Below, piece after piece: positions 11,006 to 23,023 of a stretch of DNA of 64,000 nucleotides (position 1 is its first letter; each line of letters opens with the position of its first letter). Origin of the DNA: Botrytis cinerea B05.10 (Eukaryota; Ascomycota; Leotiomycetes; Helotiales; Sclerotiniaceae); NCBI RefSeq assembly GCF_000143535.2, contig NC_037316.1, positions 2,232,001-2,296,000 on the forward strand. The letters are read 5' to 3'. Both the position numbers and the translations under genes were made by a program. Under the pieces are notes generated by a model. It saw only the letters and a program-made list of their open reading frames with translations, made no database searches and was not told the origin of the DNA.

Positions 11006-11971
11006 CGCGATGGATGAACGTCTGTAGTATGTGAAGCTATGGCAGTATCATCGTGCTCTCCTCGTAGCTGTTGTGGAACGGTAGAATTGGAGGCTGGTGC
11101 GCAATGAGTGGAAAATGTTGGGAAGCACGAAGTTGTTCTGAAAGTCGTAAAAAAGAAAAGCGCTGTTGGGTAAACAAAGTCCAGTATCAGCTACCAATAG
11201 AATAAATTTGGAGTTGTGGAGCAATATGGGGTGGCATAGTTCATTCACCGATAGTACTGGTATGCTGGTATGCTGGTATGCACGTATGAAGTTGGGTTGG
11301 GTTGAGGTTCAATATTCCAGAAGCTCGGCAATGATAACTTTTAGGTGTGACGGAACATGCAAGCAGCTGACACCGTCATCGGTGTGGGTGGCAGATGTTT
11401 TCTTATGGCCACCACCAACCTCAGTACTAAATATCTATAATAAATTTGATAATAAATTTGACAATAAAATGTTATATAACTTATTCTATCTTATACACAG
11501 CTTAATAAGCGTGTTTTATATATACCAAGGCCCAATCGCAATGAAGCAAATGCGAATAGAGGAAACTTGGTCCATTCTCAAGGCCTTTTTCTATGGAACT
11601 TCGGACTGTGGGTGCTCCGACCACCGAGCGTGGTTGATCGCATTCGCATGTGCATTTACGATGACGCCCCAAGAACCAGCTAACAAATCGCATCTGGTAA
11701 ATCTCACTCTTCCACGTCAACCCCCCCTTAAATACTCCCTCGAATGATTTTATGCATTCTACGGCGTGAACTTTACTTATCCTCGCAGTGTCTGACCTTA
11801 TTATTCCATCTATTTCCTCACTCCCTACAGTTCATAAGCCGGCTGAACATTTAAAGTGGCGTTCACCGGCCGTACCTGTTCCAAAGTCCTTAACTCCGTC
11901 GACAGTGAAAGTAAAATTACTTCCTTTATAAGCAATCGAGAGGTGCACGAGTTGCCTCTCAATCATTCAAG
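11006..11971. other. Divergent intergenic region with AT-rich patch
   Basis: Separates the start codons of the Spo7 gene and the alpha/beta hydrolase gene. About 11425-11525 is strikingly AT-rich with repeated ATAATAAATTTGA-like units. It may be a low-complexity promoter segment or a decayed repeat. No gene is supported. Confidence 0.4.
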
Positions 11972-13693
11972 TTGTATCAAACAAATTTCACATCGCTATT
12001 ATTGCGATCAGGTCCATTCGACACGTTCAGTGGACGAAAGTCTGCTCTTCCATATCTGAGACGACTCTCCAATCTTACATCCTACACTACAATGGCTACC
12101 TCTGATACTGAGGCTTCTCGAAGCCAGCAGTCTCCATTGGCTTCGAGCCGCGAGGCCTCCAAAGGAGTTCCTCAAGCAAAAGGCTTTTTTCCTCTAGGTT
12201 ATAAGCCGGCATTCAGTCAGTGGTGGGCAAGCGTTTCACCCGCTGTCGCAGAACATACTGTTATGTCCTTCGTTCCATATCTACAAAAGCCACCTACGCA
12301 TACTCAGACTGGCTCTGCCCCAGTTTCTGCTGGCACATCGACACTTTCAGTAAACGATGATCCGAATGCTCTATCGACGCCAGTTCAAACGAATTCTATA
12401 AACGATCCTCATGGTCCAAGACAATGGCATTCGAATCTTGTGAAACTGAGTGGGAAGAACAGGGCATTGAATGAGTTTTCTGTGGAAAGAGTGGGAGAAA
12501 AAGTCGAGGATACATTAGTAATGCTTCACGGCTACGGCGCAGGTCTTGGATTCTTCTACAAAAACTTCGAGGGGTTAAGTCGAGTGCCAGGTTGGAAAAT
12601 ATACGCCCTGGACATGCTGGGAATGGGACGAAGCACTCGGCCACCTTTCAAAATAAGTGCTAAGGATCAAGCTGGAAAAATTGCAGAAACAGAGAGTTGG
12701 TTTATTGATGCGCTGGAAGAATGGCGTGTTCTAAAGAAACTCGACAAATTTACACTTTTAGGCCACAGTATGGGTGGTTATATGGCTGTTGCATACGCAC
12801 TTAAATATCCTGGCCATCTTAACAAATTGATACTCGCCTCACCAGTGGGAATTCCTGAAGATCCTTACGCCACCTCAGCGGCTATGCCCGAGCCTGAGGA
12901 ATCTACTCTCGCAAGTGAATTTACACAAGACCAAGAAGCAGATATCGTCTCCTCATCATCCTCCAATCCAAGTAGACGTACCACCGGCGGTGATAACAAC
13001 AATTTTGGAAATATGCGTAACAAACGCGAAAACAACAAATCCAAAAACGAACCCGCCAAGCGACCTCTCCCCTTCTGGCTCACCTACCTCTGGGACGCAA
13101 ACGTATCCCCCTTTTCTTTCGTCCGCTGGGCCGGTCCCTTTGGACCCCGTCTCGTCTCCGGTTGGACATCCCGTCGCTTTTCCCATCTCCCTAGTAACGA
13201 AAACGAAGCGCTACACATGTACGCCTACTCCCTCTTCCGCCAACGTGGATCCGGCGAATATGCACTCCCCTATATTCTAGCCCCGGGGGCCTTTGCTCGC
13301 TCCCCTCTAATCCACCGCATCCATGGCGTAGGTCGTCAACAAATCCCTTCCACTTCCACCTCACCCATCACCCAAAAAGAACACGGCTACCCCGTCCTCT
13401 TAATGTACGGTGATAACGATTGGATGGACGTAGCCGGTGGATATGCCGCCGAACAAGCTTGCAAAGAGGAGCGCGAAAAAACTCTCGCTAAAGCATCAAA
13501 AGAGGAAAAGGAACTAGAAAACGGTAGCGCAAAAGTTGTCATTATCCAAAAAGCAGGCCATCATTTGTATCTAGATGGATGGGAAGAATTCAATGAATTC
13601 ATGAGAGGCGAGATGAAGGAGACGACCATGGACAATCGCAAGATGAAAAGTGTTTTAGAGAAGCTGGGGGTGGAGGTTGAGGAAAGATCATAG
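11972..13693 (+). CDS. ABHD4/ABHD5/Cld1-type alpha/beta hydrolase (phospholipase or acyltransferase)
   Basis: Single-exon frame of 573 aa. It holds an alpha/beta hydrolase domain with the oxyanion segment LHGYGAGLGFFYKN (about 179-192), the nucleophile elbow GHSMGG (Ser266), an acid-site candidate YGDNDWMD, and the C-terminal HHLYLD containing an HX4D motif (His530 to Asp535). This combination marks the CGI-58/ABHD4 group, whose yeast relatives are Cld1 (mitochondrial cardiolipin deacylase) and Ict1 (lysophosphatidic acid acyltransferase). The first ATG gives an Arg/Ser-rich N terminus lacking acidic residues for its first 15 residues, which could be a mitochondrial presequence. The internal ATG at 12092 would drop it. 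A fungal-type insertion rich in Ser/Asn (about 310-365) separates the nucleophile from the cap region. Confidence 0.88.
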   Translation: MYQTNFTSLLLRSGPFDTFSGRKSALPYLRRLSNLTSYTTMATSDTEASRSQQSPLASSREASKGVPQAKGFFPLGYKPAFSQWWASVSPAVAEHTVMSFVPYLQKPPTHTQTGSAPVSAGTSTLSVNDDPNALSTPVQTNSINDPHGPRQWHSNLVKLSGKNRALNEFSVERVGEKVEDTLVMLHGYGAGLGFFYKNFEGLSRVPGWKIYALDMLGMGRSTRPPFKISAKDQAGKIAETESWFIDALEEWRVLKKLDKFTLLGHSMGGYMAVAYALKYPGHLNKLILASPVGIPEDPYATSAAMPEPEESTLASEFTQDQEADIVSSSSSNPSRRTTGGDNNNFGNMRNKRENNKSKNEPAKRPLPFWLTYLWDANVSPFSFVRWAGPFGPRLVSGWTSRRFSHLPSNENEALHMYAYSLFRQRGSGEYALPYILAPGAFARSPLIHRIHGVGRQQIPSTSTSPITQKEHGYPVLLMYGDNDWMDVAGGYAAEQACKEEREKTLAKASKEEKELENGSAKVVIIQKAGHHLYLDGWEEFNEFMRGEMKETTMDNRKMKSVLEKLGVEVEERS

Positions 13694-14463
13694 TATGTAG
13701 TTCGCAGAAAGGAAGTGAAATTTTGAATTGGATTGGGTTAGGTTTAGAGGGGACACGGTGCGGGATTATATCAGGTATACTTAATGGTTTTGGCTCTAGT
13801 TTTGTATGGGAACAAGCAATACAGGATTGTGTGTGATGTTGGAGTTTTTGGGGACTGATCACTCTAGATTTATTTACATGGACAAAGGCGAGTAGAGCGA
13901 GCAGGGTGTTTTTCTTCTTCTTCTTCTCCTTTCTATATCCATACTTGTAAAAGTACAATGCACCCACTCGACCACCCATTAGCAGACGCATTCATGAGAT
14001 ATATATAGACTCATAAACTTAGACAGACTTAAATAAAAATAAATGCAGAAGCATAGCATAGCATAGTATCGCATAGCATCGCACCGAGAAGATAGTCACA
14101 TCCAATATCCGTACTATCACATCCATACAAGTAATTACCAAAATTATATACACATAAAAAAAAAGAAATATCCAACACCTTTTGCCGTCTGTGCTGGCCG
14201 TGTCTTCAAAAAGAGGCCTGGGTATATCGAACCTCCACACGTGCGCGCCTGATTTGACCTTTCCTTTCCTTTCCTGACCTGACCTGACCTGACTAGGCCT
14301 GACAAATACTAATAATACGAATACCAATACCAATACCAATATCAGTCCCATGATTATGCCCGTGATTACATCGCTATCGCTATATCATTACATTTTACAT
14401 TATTGCTCCATCGTTTGTGCGTTTGTTCTTCCGTTTATTTGGTTTGTTTGTTTGTGTATTCAT
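13694..14463. other. Convergent 3' region with short repeats
   Basis: Between two converging genes. It contains GCATA (14050-14082), CCTTT/GACCT (14259-14294) and ACCAAT (14319-14340) short repeats. No gene is seen. Confidence 0.5.
14259..14294. repeat. CCTTT and CTGAC pentamer repeats
   Basis: Adjoining pentamer arrays seen directly. GCATA units lie nearby at 14050-14082. Confidence 0.7.
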
Positions 14464-15973
14464 TCAAAACTTGGTACCGTTGACGTATGGTAGGAGGTTT
14501 TGAGTGCCTAGCGTGCGACCCTCTGGAGGGGGAGAGAGAGATGTGGTTAGTTATAGTAGTGGTGATAATAATGATAACAAGGGGATTTTTATATCTTTCT
14601 AGAGCAAGAGAGGGAGAGAGGGATAGCAATAGTAAAAGTAACACGTACTAACAAACCAAACAATCAAGCTCGGCAATTTAAAATTTCCCGACCTGCCCGT
14701 CGCCTTGCTCCGTCCAAGAGCCACCGCAATCATCGGGGCCCCGTCCGTTTTATACACCACGGGGGCTTTCGATCTCAGCACCAGATCTAAATTTTTCGCC
14801 AGCGCGTGCGCCTGTTTATCCGCGTAGACGAACTGGCTCGGTTGCGCATCGATAATGTCGCCTGCGGCCCAGACATCTTCGGCGCCGTGGACGCGCAGCT
14901 GCGGATCGACTTTTACGAAGTTTTGACCGTCGAGCAGGTCTCTGGGGATGAATTGGCTGTTTGGGATGGTGCCCAGCGTGGGGAGATAGAGATCGCAAAG
15001 CAGTTTTTCGCCATTGGATAGGGAGAGTTCGGTTTGGGAGGTGGGGAGCACTTTGGTGGAGTTGATTCGCGTGCGGAGTCGCACGTTGACATGCATTTTC
15101 TCGAGCTCTTTTTGGGCTCCTGAGGCGATGGGGCTCGTGACTGCGCCTTTGAGAATTTCGTCGCTGGATGTGATCTTTGTTTTTCGGTTAGCATGTCGTC
15201 TATCTATTTATATGGGAATTAGATCGGTATGCGATAGTACGTACTAATATGACATCCTTGGTCTTTCCAAATTCGAATCCTAACTCTCCGACGGTCTCTA
15301 CACCCGTGGGTCCTGCGCCTCCCACTACAATAATTTTTGCGTTGGCTACCTTCTCGCGAAATCTATGAAGGAGCTCTTTGGTCTGTTCGTATCCGGACGG
15401 TGCTCCTTTCCACGGTACTTCGCCTATGGTGTGACTACCGGTAGCAATAACCAACGAATCGTATGATTGAACTGAATCGTGTCCCGCCGTAGTTTTGATC
15501 GTGACGGTTTTAGCGACCGCATCCATACTCGTAGCGGTCCCTAAGAGGAACTCGAAAGATTCGCTTGGATATTTGGAAAAGCCAGGCGCAATCTCGGCGA
15601 ACATCTGGAAAAAAAGTGTCAATTACGTAGCGAGAGGTTGGAGAAAATTCCAAATATCAAGAATTGGCGTACCTTTTCATCTCCGAATTGTCCTGGAACA
15701 ATTGCTATTATCGTTTGTGAGAATAAGATCCAAAAACAAGTGTGAATAGATGTCTTGCTACAAACCTCGAACTGAAGCCATGTTCCAATATAGATGTGTG
15801 GTAGGCGAGACCAAAACTATCTTGAGGTCAGGAACCGCCGACAGAGTCGTTTTCAAAAGCCTGCGTAGCATTAGTTACTCTCTTTACTACATCATATAGT
15901 ATAAAGATACTGACTTATGCGCGACTGTGAGTCCAACATAGGAAGCCCCGAGAATCAGGACAGTTTTCGACAT
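14464..15973 (-). CDS. AIFM2/AMID-like FAD-dependent NAD(P)H oxidoreductase
   Basis: Six exons, 15973-15915, 15860-15766, 15704-15673, 15604-15245, 15174-14649 and 14522-14464, give 376 aa with consistent phases. The N terminus carries the FAD-binding segment VLILGASYVGLTVA (about 5-18). A second dinucleotide fold IIVVGGAGPTGVETVGEL marks the NAD(P)H-binding domain, and GAEDVWAAGD closes the FAD site. The C terminus GRTLGTQ..NGTKF is typical of fungal AMID-like proteins. Length matches the AIFM2 (AMID/FSP1) group at about 373 aa, shorter than AIFM1. There is no transmembrane helix or clear mitochondrial presequence, and no Gly at position 2 for myristoylation. Members reduce quinones with NAD(P)H. 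Roles in lipid protection or cell death known in animals cannot be assumed here. Confidence 0.88.
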
Positions 15974-17251
15974 CTTTGCGCGAATGATCAGTATTCTCTA
16001 GAAAAACGAGGTTCTGATCTTGTGTTGTCTTTTGAAACATTGAAGAAATGAAATATCGCGAATAGTTATAAGAAAATGTGTTAGTGAAGATGAGATGGGA
16101 ACCATCAGTGCTGAAACAATAGTTTGATGTCAAAGAATGAGGGTAGCAAAAAGTAATAAGAATTAGTCCTTGTGCGCAGAACAATCTCATATTAATAGCA
16201 ATGATATTATGTCTACCTAGTACCCATCAGTAGAGCAGCGCCACGAATAGTTCGCCGGCTTGGTATTGAAATTACTTGGGGCCTTAAAGGCTGCATAGTA
16301 AATTATATAGAGGGTCGAAGAAGGGAAAGCGAGAAGAAAAGGTCCACATCAGCGAAAGTTTGTTGTGATACTTGTGAAGATGTTTGGGACCTTTGGGAAG
16401 CGAAGTCTACTAAAGGATGATTCAACCCGAGACCCCGTAATATAATATTTGGTCCGAGAGGATCTGCGTCTCTGCACGGACGAGATCCTCAAAGACTTAT
16501 TTTTGAGCTCTGTGCGATAGATTCATCTCAATTAAGCTTTCGGGTTTCGGACGAAGAATCTCATATCGACCAATGAAAGCGACGGATTTAGATCAAAACG
16601 CGTAAATTGCTTGATTCAGAAGTGGTCCAAACATTGCGGTTGACTTAGATGTCAGCAACACCACGGGGAAAACATGTGGAAATACAACGCAGCACACGAT
16701 AGCAGCAAGGTTATTGTTCACTTAATATCACACGGTGGCCATTTTCGAGATCATGTGCAGAAGAGAAGAGGGACTACGTAGCTTCCTTGTTATGTTCTCA
16801 GCCCACCTCAGGTGGAAGACCCTGGACAATATATAAGCTCTCCTTGTCAATAGATTAATGATCAACAACTAAAAGTATCAATTGACAGGCACCTTATCTT
16901 CAACCCCAAAAGAAACGATTCGACATCCCAGTGGGGATATATGATATAATGATATTGGTACCTATATCAACAACTCCCTAACCCAGCCACTCAGCCATCA
17001 ATCACATCCCTTCCATATCCATATTTCCTCTTATTGGGTATCCGCAGATTCCCAATGCCTTCAAGTCTCCTAAAATTTCATGAAAGCCAAGAAAAAATCC
17101 TTCCATATCATTTCCAGAATATTTCTGTTCCAGATTATATCAATAATGCCTCCCCCTTTCCAAACCTCGTTAAAAATATTATACAATCATAGAGCCAACT
17201 ACCTCCATCCGGGAAACATTGTTCACCCCTCTCACCCCGCCATTTCCATCC
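15974..17251. other. Intergenic between AIFM2-like and transcription-factor genes
   Basis: About 1.3 kb without a supported gene. The side near 15973 should hold the promoter of the AIFM2-like gene; no specific element stands out. Confidence 0.4.
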
Positions 17252-20200
17252 TCACAAGTCACGCGAAGGTATTGGTGTAGGTCGACCCAAAAGATTAATA
17301 CAATTGGTTAACAATAAAGCAGCTTCATGCAACAATTGCCACCTCGTTTTTTCAAAAACGCTTTTCAAAACCATCAGCATCCCAGAACATCCATTAAGAC
17401 CAGTCAACTTTTTCAGTTCCTCAGGATTATCCACCGAGCCAAATCTTCGTAAATAGGCCCGCATGTCCCGAACTTGGTCGTCCATTGAGTCTGGAGAAGG
17501 TACTGGGGCAGTGGTATGTCCTTCGAGTGCATATCCGTAGCACCATACAATCAGAGCAGCGAAATACATAACCCACGGTCTGTTTAGTAGAATATCGTCG
17601 CGGGCCGAATAATCAAATGGTGGATCTGGTTGTGCATGATCAAAGCCGTGGGAGGCTGAGGTAGGCTCTTTGGGGAGAAGAACTGTGCAAAGAAATTTGA
17701 TTGCATAAAATGTCGCATCCCTAGCTCTAGCGGTGGGTGCCCAAGTTTCTTTCATTCTTTTCTGAGCACTATTCAAGTCCTGGGATCCAATCGTGCGACC
17801 AAGAAGACGTTTTGCTCTTGCAAATATTTGACAGTCGACAACATCAACATGCATTGCCATGTGTGCTAGGTGATGAAGCACTGTCCTGGATTGATAGACA
17901 ACATTGTTTTCCTTGCCGGTGTATGCATATGGTCCTGTCATCGTTTCAGATTGTTGCAGCAAAGATATGTCGAAATCTCGTTTCCAAAGGTCAAATGCTC
18001 GAGTCAAGGATCCTCTCCATTTGTCCCGGCCACCCAACGCCTGTGATACACCCAATGAGTTCACCTGCAGATCACGCTGATGCATATGCCAGCTAACGCT
18101 CAAGAGTCCTGCCATCAATATCGTACGACCAAATGAGTTTGTTCGCACCGTTTGAGCATTAAGGGTTCGTTTAAGACCTTCCAAAAACGATATAGGCTTT
18201 ACTCCATTGGCTTGGAGGGTTGACTCCAATCTGCCAACTTCAGCACTACTTGTGGCATTCCACATGGCTTCATCGCATGGTAAAGGAAGACGCATCTCGT
18301 GAGCGACCATGACTGTAGAATGTCCGAACATCGTTGCGTGCGTAGAGTCAATAACAAAGGCCGCAAACGCGGCACGTCTTGTCGCTTCGTTTGTGATCCA
18401 ATGATTCCACCACTCATCAGGCGTGTTAGCTCCTGGGGTTGACGATTGACGTGAATTATTGTGCCCTTGTTCCTTCGCACTTGGGGGAGAATCCAGAGCA
18501 GAGCGGCCTATTAACGAGCTACCCCGACGCATCAATGTGATTGTGGTTGCATGATGAATGTGGGCTCTTTCGTGGAGCGCTCTGGTAGAATACATTTTTT
18601 CATACACTTCTAATAGCAAAAGAGCCTGGAATACCCACAACTTGGCTGGAGGGCGAAATTGCTGATCACTGAATATCTCCCATCTCAAGTGCCATGCCAG
18701 GAAATTTGACAGTTCCGCACCAGCCTGCGTCACATCTTCAGCGTACGTGTTGTCAAGAAGAGATGCGCCTATGGCCATCATTGCAATCAGAAGGAGATTC
18801 GGTGTATTATCTGGAGAAAAGGTTGGTTTGTGTACTAAAACGATTATTAGCAAGCTCTACTTGACGTCAATTAACGAAACACAAAAATCCTACATATTGG
18901 CATTTGATCGCTAAAATGGTACCAGTAACTACCAATATACGTTTGCATCATTTTTCTACTCATCATATGACTGTCATTACTACGGTCCCCATCAAAAAGT
19001 GCATCCTTTTTCTGCTTAACAAGGGGTGCGTTTCCAGTCTCGTTGAATCTTTCCTTAATTAAGTCAATAATGGCTTGGCTCTTTTCTTCTGACAATACTG
19101 TCTCCGGCAAGCTAGTGTCAAGCAAACTAGTTACGGCCATAGGATGATGGGGTTGATGAGAATTATGAGGGTAAAACCCCTCGAGGCCAATATCGTTAGT
19201 AAAATAAGGTGCGTAGTATTGCGCTGTAGCGTCAGGGTAGCTGCTAGAAATGTAAATTAGGCACTTATTACACTGGGCAATTGTGTTATAATACTCACTT
19301 TGCGTAAGGTTGTTGACTCATCTGACCCATTTCGTTCTGTTGACTGCTGAAAAGGTATGCTACAAAATCTTCGGGTATGGCGAACGGAGATCGATTGTAA
19401 CATCCTTCGCCACCGAATACGGGCATTGTGTTTGACGTGGTCATCTGATCTAGAAGCACCATGTCTGGGCCTGAATGTTGAGCTTGACTTGTGCCGTTAG
19501 AATACTCGGTAGAGACAGGAGTTTGAAATTGTGACTCGGGCTCACGTGAGGGCATCGTGGTTGCAGTCACATTCGCAAATCCTGGCGGTGGTAAGCTAAA
19601 AGGAGGAAAGTTTTGCTGGCTTATGTATGCATGCGGGCTATGTGGTTGATTGCTATGGTAGTTTTGGTTGTTTGAGGCGTTCGGTAGCATAGCGTAATGA
19701 CCAACATTAGTTTGCAATGATCTGGAAAAATCTGAAGACCTAGTATCAGGTGTTCCAAAGCTTTGGTGTCGTTGGCCTCTGCCATTAGAACCTGCAGATG
19801 ATGAGTTTTGGCCCCTCTGGATCATATCAGAATCGGACCGCGTGTAATTGGCAGATGGATATCCATCTGCGCCATTAATTGCGCCAGCACCAGAATAAGT
19901 TCCGGGTGCTGATTTAGTCACTGGCGAGTATGAGGTTGGTCGAATATCTTGTGGAGACTGGTAAGGTATTTGCGTTGTTTGTATCTTGGGCCCTACTAGA
20001 CTCGGCCTTGTTACTTCAGGAGACGCGGACCCTCGAGGTACCTGTGGTTGTGAGATCTGCGATACTGGTGACCCTTGACTCAACATTGAATCTTTTCTAT
20101 GTAATTGAGATCCTTTTGCAGTATGCCGGTCTCGATGCCTATTACATAAATCTTGTCTGACAAACGTTCTCGAGCACCCCTCAAAGTCGCAGTTGTATAT

Positions 20201-20718
20201 CTGTTTCGGGGTATGGTTTAATTGATGGCGGTAGCTAAATGGACAAGTTGTCAGTAATCAAACTACACATTAATACGACTGTGTAGGTCTTACAGATGCT
20301 CAGCTCTAGAATAGCTCTTCCCACAGCCTGATGTAGAGCATTCAAACTTCTTGTCTAGACCTTTGCGACTTCTCCTTCGCTTTCGCGAGGGGCCATCGTC
20401 ACCAGAAGTGTGACCCTCTGGAAGTTCTTCATGCGAAAGCTCGCCATCATCTTCTGTGGTTTTCAATGATATACGGCTTCGACGTCTACCGCGATTCTTA
20501 TCAGCCATGATATTATTCGCAGGGAAATTAAGAGGATTCGCAGCTAATATCGAAGTCATAATCTCATGATATCTTGTAGTAAGTGTCGCAATATGTACGG
20601 TATCTTGGTTTGCCAATACTCTGTCGGGCGGTTCTTGAAAGCTTTGGGGAGCTGAGGCTGGCGCATAGGGTGGCGAAATCACTCTACTATCGACCGAGGT
20701 CAGACTGGATGGAGCATT
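17252..20718 (-). CDS. C2H2 zinc-finger transcription factor with fungal-specific regulatory domain (5' end unresolved)
   Basis: Four exons are resolved: 20718(?)-20294, 20234-19299, 19243-18894 and 18834-17252. The intron at 20235-20293 splits the first finger. Two C2H2 fingers follow each other: C-x4-C-x12-H-x3-H beginning CSTSGCGKSYSRAEH, then CDFEGCSRTFVRQD with HRDRH. A basic RKRRRSRKG stretch just before them may be a nuclear localisation signal. A Ser/Gln/Pro-rich linker of about 250 residues leads to a C-terminal fungal transcription factor domain, with HKPTFSPD..LLLIAMMAIGA and LPLPCDEAMWNA typical of PF04082. The frame is open to 20718 without an ATG, and a plausible acceptor (TATATAG) lies at 20719-20725, so a short 5' exon probably exists; otherwise translation starts at the ATG at 20559. 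Target genes are unknown. Confidence 0.85.
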
Positions 20719-22293
20719 CTATATATGAAGAAGAAAAGACAGGGCAAGTCAATGTGAGTGAGTGAAGATGAATGATTAGCTAGACATGATGCGAAATGCC
20801 GCAGTATAACCCAAGACTCTCATACGCATCAAGTAACGCGGGGAAATGTGCTGTGAGCTCCCTGGTCAACACGAGAGTACTCTATGTCGGACAGATGATG
20901 GAGTCGCAACGTGAGATGTGGCTAGGTCATGCAACACACGCGGTGAACCGAAGCTGACGAACGCGCATAGGGCGCTTGCGTGAGAATAGAAAAGAAAATG
21001 GAAATGGAAAAGGAAATGGGAATCAAAGATCGACATGGTATACAGCTAGAAGAAGTGTTCTCGATTACTCACTCATGCTTCAAAGTTTGTGTTGTCGATC
21101 ACCAAGGGAGAAATGGAGGGGGGGAAGGCGATATATCTCGTGCTAAATTTTGAGTTTGTGCTTGTTGAACCGTAACCGTAGATTATCAAGTGTCTGGGGC
21201 CGGAAGCTTTTCTTTTAGCGGATCAGTTAAGCTGCGGTGGATCTCATGGGGACATTACACTTGGCTTAATCAGGTGTTTGGCCACTTTTTTCTTCTTCCT
21301 TTCTTGCGTGCTTATGCTCGCTTTCTGTCGGTCCGGGGAATCACTGTTGGTCGTGCGGACTCGAATTTGTATTGGGTGTCGACACACGATGTAATCCTTT
21401 CGCATACGAACTGCGCGAGGTATCGATCGAGAGAGGGGGGGAGAGGGGCGTGATGTCTTTAAGAATCAATTGCTGGAATGCGGAAAGCGTTCTCTGGGGG
21501 GACTTCTTCTCTGGTAAACTCTGTTGAGGGCTAAAGTCCCTCCTTGTTAATCGGCCACGACGTTCATTTGTGTGCGTGGAATATTGTTCCGATGGGTTGG
21601 GTAAGGTTAGGAACTGGTTGGGGTTATGTAGGATTGAACGCTTTTCCAAGACATCAAGAGTAGTTACGAGGCGGAAAAGAGCTTCTCTGCTTACTGATTG
21701 AGAATCGACTTGTGCTTTTGGCTTGCCAGGCTTAGGCAGGCTTGCAGGGCCAATCTGACGGAACGGGCGATGTGAAGGATTTGGAGTGGATGGATAATAT
21801 CTTAACCTTGAAATTTCATTTTATCAGCTGCACGTACTTGTTCTTTCTTGTGCCGTGTGAATGTCTTGAAAGCCGAAATGCTGCTCATCCACTGCTCACG
21901 ACCTTGTGCTGCTTGGGTTGCGTGAGGAGAGTCCACGGTCGTTTAGATTCCCATCTCGCTCGATGTCAAATATACATTAACCCTTCTCGCGGGGATTCCA
22001 GTTACACCCGTCCTCAGTCTCCATGGAAGTCATGTGCATCGTGTGGCGTGAAGTCGGAGTGTTCGATGGAATAAGTAGATGGTTGTGTACAGCTCATCTG
22101 AATCAACCTTCCGACCTCGACCTGAAGACGCACCGTCCCAGGAAAAAGATTGGCTCTTCCCTACCTTGCTTAGCAGCTGCCTGGGTCTGGACGGAGCATG
22201 AGTCTTGGGATCAGATCTGTTTTCCATCCTTCCTGAACGAACGACGCACCCCAAACAGAGATTTCTACAAGGAAGGAATGAGGGGTATGTTTC

Positions 22294-22330
22294 TATGTTT
22301 GCATGTTTGCATGCTTGCATGCTTGCATGT
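22294..22330. repeat. GCATGTTT/GCATGCTT octamer repeat
   Basis: About four and a half imperfect 8-nt units seen directly. Each GCATGC core is self-complementary. Confidence 0.7.
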
Positions 22331-22513
22331 TCCTTGCGGGACCGGAGCCCCAGCACAGCGAGATCACAATTAGAACCAGAATCAATAGACATGTCTTTGC
22401 TTTTTTACGCCGTGTGATGCAATCCTCTCTGGAATGATTTGAGGAGAGTTACGAACGATATCGCCGTCTTCCGACGAGGCTCGCTTGACTCCCTGATCCT
22501 TATCATCCCAAGC

Positions 22514-22543
22514 CACGCCATGCCATGCCATGCCATGCCATGC
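22514..22543. repeat. CCATG pentamer repeat
   Basis: About six CCATG units in tandem, about 500 bp upstream of the SAP30 start codon. Confidence 0.75.
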
Positions 22544-23023
22544 TCCAATGTCAATTTTGATTTGAAACAGAGAGCTCTTCCCTGATGGTCTATGTTGGTG
22601 CTCGCGCCCGTACCTGTACTTCTCCGTGGAACGAAGAGAGTGTCGGGTCGAGTGCTCACAACCACAATGCCAGCGACAGCTAAACTTTGGAAGGCTAAGA
22701 AATACCTAATGTGCATTAGCAGCACCCGGAAAGTGGCTCTGGATGTCTTGATCCGCTACTAATAAATCCGGGGTACGTAAACTTCCCTAGCAGTATCCAA
22801 TTTCTTAGCCCCAGTAAACTTTCCTGTTGGTGTGTCGGATCTTTTTTTATTCACCAGGTCCTGATGACGATCTTTCAACTTTCAACCGGATCATCTTTCA
22901 ACTCCAGAAAATCGAACGATTTCTACTGCCAATGTGATCCCAATTTTTAATATCACATTTATCAATCAACAATCCAATCCCCAAATTTCAAGCTCCCAGG
23001 ACCATTTTCCGACCGCTTCCAAG

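Larger units (their letters stand above)
20719..23023. other. Long 2.3 kb divergent intergenic region
   Basis: Probably holds the missing 5' exon, leader and promoter of the transcription factor on the left and the SAP30 promoter on the right. Tandem repeats occur at 22294-22330 (GCATGTTT/GCATGCTT) and 22514-22543 (CCATG). I found no convincing protein-coding sequence. The size is large compared with other promoters in this window. Confidence 0.4.
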
